Positions 14,709-17,531 of a DNA stretch of 17,531 nt are shown here, piece by piece (positions within the stretch are counted from its first letter, which is position 1; each line of letters starts with the position of its first letter). The stretch spans positions 1 to 17,531 of the forward strand of contig CAZPJD010000269.1 in NCBI GenBank assembly GCA_964586775.1, written 5' to 3'. The notes beneath the pieces are model-generated. The model was not told the origin of the DNA and searched no databases. It saw only the letters and a program-made list of their open reading frames with translations. Both the position numbers and the translations under genes were made by a program. This DNA comes from JADLEX01 sp964586775 (GTDB lineage: Bacteria; Lernaellota; Lernaellaia; JACKCT01).

Positions 14709-15608
14709 CTAGAATCGCGTCAGTTCGCGGAACAGCTCGAAGCGCTCCTCGATGTCCTCGCGCGTCAGGCGCACGAGCCGCCCAACCGAAAAATCCTCGC
14801 AGGCGAAGCTCGCGACCGTGGAGCCGTACACCGCGGCCGTGCGCATCGCGTCCATCGTCGCCTCGCCGCGCGACGCGAGATAGCCCAAAAACGCGCCGCC
14901 GAAGCTGTCGCCCGCCCCCGTGGGGTCGACGACCGTTTCGAGCGGATACGCGGGAACGGCGAACATGCCCGCCTCGTGAAAGACGATGACGCCGTATTCG
15001 CCGCGCTTGATGCACACCGAGCGTGGGCCCATCTCGCGGATGCGCCGCGCCGCCGCCATCACGTTCGACGTGCCCGACAGCAGCTTCGCCTCGCCGTCGT
15101 TGACGAGCAGCACGTCCACCCGCGCCAGCGTGCGCCGCAGTTCGGGCAGTGCGCTCGTGATCCAGTAATTCATCGTATCCATCGCGACGAGTTTGGGCGA
15201 AGCCATCTGGTCGAGAACGGCGCCCTGCAATTTCGGATCGATGTTCGCAAGGAAGACGAATGGCGAGCCGCGGTGCGCCTCGGACAGTTGCGGCGCGAAA
15301 TCGGCGAAGACGCCGAGCCGCGTGTCGAGGGTGTGCGCCGTGTTCATGTCGTCGTGGTATTCGCCCATCCAGTGAAAGGTCGGCCCCGCCGCGCGCGAGA
15401 GCCCCGACAGGTCGATGCCCTTGCCCGCGAGGATCGCTTCGTCCGTCGGATCGAAGTCGTCGCCGACGACCGCCACCACGCGCACCGGCGTGAAAAACGA
15501 TGCAGCCAGCGAAAAATAGCTCGCCGATCCGCCCAGCACGCGCTCGCGCCGCCCGTGCGGCGTGGCCAGCGTGTCGTACGCCACCGATCCCACGACCACG
15601 ATGCTCAT
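14709..15608 (-). CDS. PfkB-family carbohydrate or nucleoside kinase
   Basis: A 299-residue cytosolic ribokinase-fold enzyme, the usual length for the family. The ATG at 15608 follows AGGGAGAAG and starts at the first strand (SIVVVGSVAYDTL); an ATG eight codons earlier has no support. PfkB signature 1 appears as VLGGSASYFSLAAS (about 24-37). Signature 2 appears as DPTGAGDSFGGAFLGYL (228 onward), with the catalytic Asp234 in the GAGD anion hole. It would phosphorylate a hydroxymethyl group of a sugar or nucleoside with ATP. The substrate lid (FHWMGEYHDDMNTAHTLDTR) does not match ribokinase, fructokinase or adenosine kinase closely enough to choose. Between it and the histidine kinase stop there are 144 bases, containing TTGACC at 15687-15692 (-) as a possible -35. 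Confidence 0.88.
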   Translation of the reverse strand: MSIVVVGSVAYDTLATPHGRRERVLGGSASYFSLAASFFTPVRVVAVVGDDFDPTDEAILAGKGIDLSGLSRAAGPTFHWMGEYHDDMNTAHTLDTRLGVFADFAPQLSEAHRGSPFVFLANIDPKLQGAVLDQMASPKLVAMDTMNYWITSALPELRRTLARVDVLLVNDGEAKLLSGTSNVMAAARRIREMGPRSVCIKRGEYGVIVFHEAGMFAVPAYPLETVVDPTGAGDSFGGAFLGYLASRGEATMDAMRTAAVYGSTVASFACEDFSVGRLVRLTREDIEERFELFRELTRF

Positions 15609-15752
15609 CGCTTCTCCCTCATCGCCGATCAAAACAAGATTTCACGAGTCTCTATGCGACAGGCATTTTGTGCGATTCGCCCGCGCGGTCAACGTGGGAA
15701 CGATCACGCCCCCGGCGCGCTCGGCGTGCTTTGGGCGCGCGATCAGCAGCGT
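15609..15752. other. Gap between histidine kinase and PfkB kinase
   Basis: No gene is seen. The minus strand has a GCGCGC...GCGCGC inverted repeat around 15715-15740 with a 14-base loop, just after the histidine kinase stop, and a lone TTGACC (15687-15692) that could be a -35 for the PfkB gene. Its possible -10 partners (AAAATG) are poor. Confidence 0.35.
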
Positions 15753-17231
15753 TCAGTGCGTGATCGGCAGACGGATCGTGAATGTCGCACCGCGCCCGGC
15801 CTCGCCGCGCGCCTCGATCGTGCCGCCGTGGTCCTCGACGATCTGCCGCGAGATCGACAGGCCGAGCCCCGTGCCTTGGCCCGGCGCCTTGGTGGTGAAA
15901 AACGGCGCGAACAGCCGGGCCGCGGTCTCGGGCGCAAAGCCCACACCCGAGTCCGTGACCTCCACCACCGCGCGCGGCTCCGCCCCGTCCTCTCGCCGCG
16001 TCGAGATGCGCAGGCGGCGGTGCTCCACGCCGTCCAGCGCCTGCCGCGCGTTGGCGAGCAGGTTGATGAAGACCTGCTCCAGCCGGATGCGGTCGCCGAT
16101 GAGGGGCGGCATCGCGGCATCCGGCTCGAAGATCACGTCGGTTTCCTGCACGCGGAACTGGGGCATGAGAAAATCGAGCGCGTCGCGAGCGACGGCGTTC
16201 AGGTCCACCGGCTCGCGCGCCATCTCGGTCCGGCGCGCCAGCTCGCGCATCTGCCGGATGATCTTCGACGCACGATCGACCTGCTCCGACACCATGCGCA
16301 GGTTCTCGCGCACGTCGCCCGGCCCGCCCGCGTCGTGGTCGAGCATGTAAATCGCGTTCTTCGCAAAGTTGCGGATGCTCGTGAGCGGCTGGTTGATCTC
16401 GTGCGCCACCGACGCCGCCATCTCGCCCAGTTCGGCGAGCCGCGTCGAGTGGACGAGTTGGTCCTCCTGACGGCGCGCGGCCTCCTGCGTCTCACGTTGG
16501 CGTCGCTCGGCGCTCACGCGGGCCGTCACGTCGTACACGTGAACCAGCACGGCGCGGCGGCGCTCGTAGTCGATCGCGCTGCTGTGGATCTCGGCGTAGA
16601 CCGTGTCGCCGCCCGAAGCGCGCAGTCGGCACTCGAAGGGCAGCGTGGCCGACTCGCCGGCCTCGCGCAGTAAACGCACGCGCTCCTCGACGCGGTTGCG
16701 GTCGTCGGGATGGACGAAATCGAACACCACGCGCCCGGCCGCCCCGCCGGGCGCGAGCCCCAGCAACCGCTCGAAGTGCGCGTTGGCATAGAGCGCGCGG
16801 CCGCCGCGAAAGATCACGAGACCCACGGGGGACGACTCGAAGAGCGCCTGAAGGTTGTCGCGCAGGGCTTCGAGGTTCGCGAGCGTGGCGCGCGATCGGT
16901 CGGCCCACGCGCCGACGTATCCCGCGACGAGCGACCACGCCGCGCCGCGCGCCAGGTGCGTCGCGAGTCCCATCGGTGAGGCCGCGCCCTCGATGGCGAA
17001 GTGGACGACGGCGAGAGCCGCGGCGACGGGCCACGCGCGGCGTCCCCACCACAGGCCCACGAGCGCCGCCACCAGCGGGGCGATCGGCGCGAACGCGCTC
17101 CACGGCGAGCGCGCCGCGACCAGAGCGAGCGCGATGTCCGCGACGCCGAGCGCGACCACGGCGAGCAGGTGTCGTTCGCGGCGCACCGCACGCGGAGAGA
17201 ACGCGTCCGAGGCATACGGGAGATTCGTCAT
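15753..17231 (-). CDS. Membrane-bound PAS sensor histidine kinase
   Basis: A 492-residue two-component sensor kinase. The open frame extends to 17507, but that would run into the tRNA-Ser gene, and the first 92 codons look like non-coding translation. The ATG at 17231 leads directly to the membrane part (four or five hydrophobic segments, about 20-110). A PAS domain spans about 122-238 (LFESSPVGLVIFRGGRALYANAHFERLLG, FVHPDDRNRVEE). A short coiled coil and the HisKA domain follow, LAELGEMAASVAHEINQPLTS with phospho-acceptor His277. The ATPase domain has the N-box INLLANARQAL (about 390), DSGVGF (427-432), and FFTTKAPGQGTGLGLSI. This arrangement resembles NtrB/DctB-type kinases. No response regulator gene is next to it, so it is an orphan in this window. 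It precedes the PfkB kinase on the same strand. Confidence 0.9.
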   Translation of the reverse strand: MTNLPYASDAFSPRAVRRERHLLAVVALGVADIALALVAARSPWSAFAPIAPLVAALVGLWWGRRAWPVAAALAVVHFAIEGAASPMGLATHLARGAAWSLVAGYVGAWADRSRATLANLEALRDNLQALFESSPVGLVIFRGGRALYANAHFERLLGLAPGGAAGRVVFDFVHPDDRNRVEERVRLLREAGESATLPFECRLRASGGDTVYAEIHSSAIDYERRRAVLVHVYDVTARVSAERRQRETQEAARRQEDQLVHSTRLAELGEMAASVAHEINQPLTSIRNFAKNAIYMLDHDAGGPGDVRENLRMVSEQVDRASKIIRQMRELARRTEMAREPVDLNAVARDALDFLMPQFRVQETDVIFEPDAAMPPLIGDRIRLEQVFINLLANARQALDGVEHRRLRISTRREDGAEPRAVVEVTDSGVGFAPETAARLFAPFFTTKAPGQGTGLGLSISRQIVEDHGGTIEARGEAGRGATFTIRLPITH

Positions 17232-17276
17232 CGCGGTCCCGATTCCGGCGCCGAAGCGCTCGGCGATGCGCGCGAC

Positions 17277-17282
17277 ATTATC
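17277..17282 (-). promoter_or_regulatory. -10-like box GATAAT before the histidine kinase
   Basis: The minus strand has GATAAT (5 of 6) about 46 bases before the ATG at 17231. No matching -35 is seen. It supports the 17231 start over the long frame that begins at 17507. Confidence 0.3.
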
Positions 17283-17328
17283 ACGAAACTCCGAGGCGAT
17301 GGGGCGAATTCGAATGCGCGGCGTCGCC

Positions 17329-17358
17329 TTGACATCGGAGCGCAAAACGACAAATGAT
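17329..17358 (+). promoter_or_regulatory. Candidate promoter of tRNA-Ser
   Basis: A perfect TTGACA (17329-17334) is followed after 18 bases by AATGAT (17353-17358, 4 of 6). Transcription would start near 17365, about 80 bases before the mature tRNA. A small hairpin (TCCCCC / GGGGGA, 17358-17378) lies at the very start of this leader. Confidence 0.45.
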
Positions 17359-17447
17359 CCCCCGTCGCGGATGGGGGAATCGGCGGGCGAGGGTGGTTCG
17401 TTTCCTTTGCGTCCGCGAAACCCCGGCGGCCGGATCGTCACGCACGG

Positions 17448-17531
17448 GGAGGAGTGCCCGAGGGGTTGATGGGGGCGGTCTTGAAAACCGCTTGGTGTGA
17501 AAGCCACGGGGGTTCGAATCCCTCCTCCTCC
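17448..17531 (+). tRNA. tRNA-Ser (anticodon UGA), cut at the window edge
   Basis: This is a class II tRNA with a long variable arm. The acceptor strand GGAGGAG (17448-17454) pairs with CTCCTCC at 17525-17531. The D arm is CCC...GGG with a GGGGTTGAT loop. The anticodon stem GCGGT/ACCGC encloses the loop CTTGAAA, giving anticodon TGA at 17482-17484, which reads UCA and other UCN codons. The variable arm follows (17492-17508 region). The T arm is GGGGG-TTCGAAT-CCCTC with one G-T pair. Only the discriminator base and any encoded CCA fall beyond the last base. Confidence 0.93.

Noticed and set aside
12374..14989. Plus-strand open frame of 871 codons spanning four minus-strand genes
   Set aside because: It is antisense to the Asp-rich lipoprotein, esterase, ankyrin and PfkB genes, which carry clear family motifs. 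Its translation is Arg/His/Val-rich without domains, as expected for the complement of GC-rich coding DNA.
14610..16673. Plus-strand open frame of 687 codons
   Set aside because: It is antisense to the PfkB kinase and the histidine kinase, which have catalytic motifs in their own frame. The translation has no recognisable domain and is Arg/His-rich.
17232..17507. N-terminal extension of the histidine kinase
   Set aside because: The extended frame overlaps the tRNA-Ser gene and a -10-like box, its translation shows no domain, and the ATG at 17231 begins the membrane part.

Overview
The window is GC-rich, double-stranded gene-dense bacterial DNA. It reads as a chromosomal segment of a Gram-negative, probably uncultured, delta-proteobacteria-like organism (Myxococcota, Bradymonadota or Lernaellota type). 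That placement is inference. It rests on high GC with strong third-position bias, on lipoproteins and a periplasmic glycosyltransferase architecture that imply an outer-membrane envelope, and on Asp-rich (DDDx) linkers in three exported proteins. No phage, IS element, CRISPR array or rRNA is visible. One tRNA-Ser(UGA) lies at the right edge.

Layout. 1-235 holds no convincing gene. 236-2353 (-) is a secreted gingipain-type C25 cysteine peptidase ending in an Asp-rich tail and Cys-Gly-Cys. It is divergent from an Rrf2/IscR-type regulator with three Fe-S cysteines at 2656-3126 (+), which has a dyad over its putative -35. 3142-5346 (-) is a membrane-anchored GT51 peptidoglycan glycosyltransferase with a long AsmA-like periplasmic region. 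Behind it on the same strand are a Cys-rich lipoprotein (5441-5833) and a hicBA toxin-antitoxin pair (5924-6481).

The plus-strand block 6753-12190 carries a cobalamin-binding-type radical SAM protein, a membrane protein with a vWA-like and a C-terminal FHA-like domain, and a GT-C membrane glycosyltransferase, closing with a strong GC hairpin. The minus-strand block 12239-17231 carries a histidine kinase, a PfkB sugar/nucleoside kinase, a zinc-finger/ankyrin protein, a lipoprotein esterase of the PHB-depolymerase/feruloyl-esterase type, and a lipoprotein with an Asp-rich linker. Upstream of the kinase, reading away from it, is the tRNA-Ser gene.

Common themes. Most of the window concerns the cell surface: exported peptidase, lipoproteins, wall glycosyltransferase and membrane glycosyltransferase. 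Three genes without a Shine-Dalgarno (8340, 5833, 5346) each have a promoter-like -35/-10 pair with 17-bp spacing whose -10 ends 6 to 8 bases before the start codon. This suggests leaderless or near-leaderless mRNAs. I see no complete, clearly new multi-gene system. The most unusual items are the C25 peptidase with its Asp-rich/CGC tail, the AsmA-like/GT51 fusion, the vWA-TM-FHA protein and the apparent leaderless starts.
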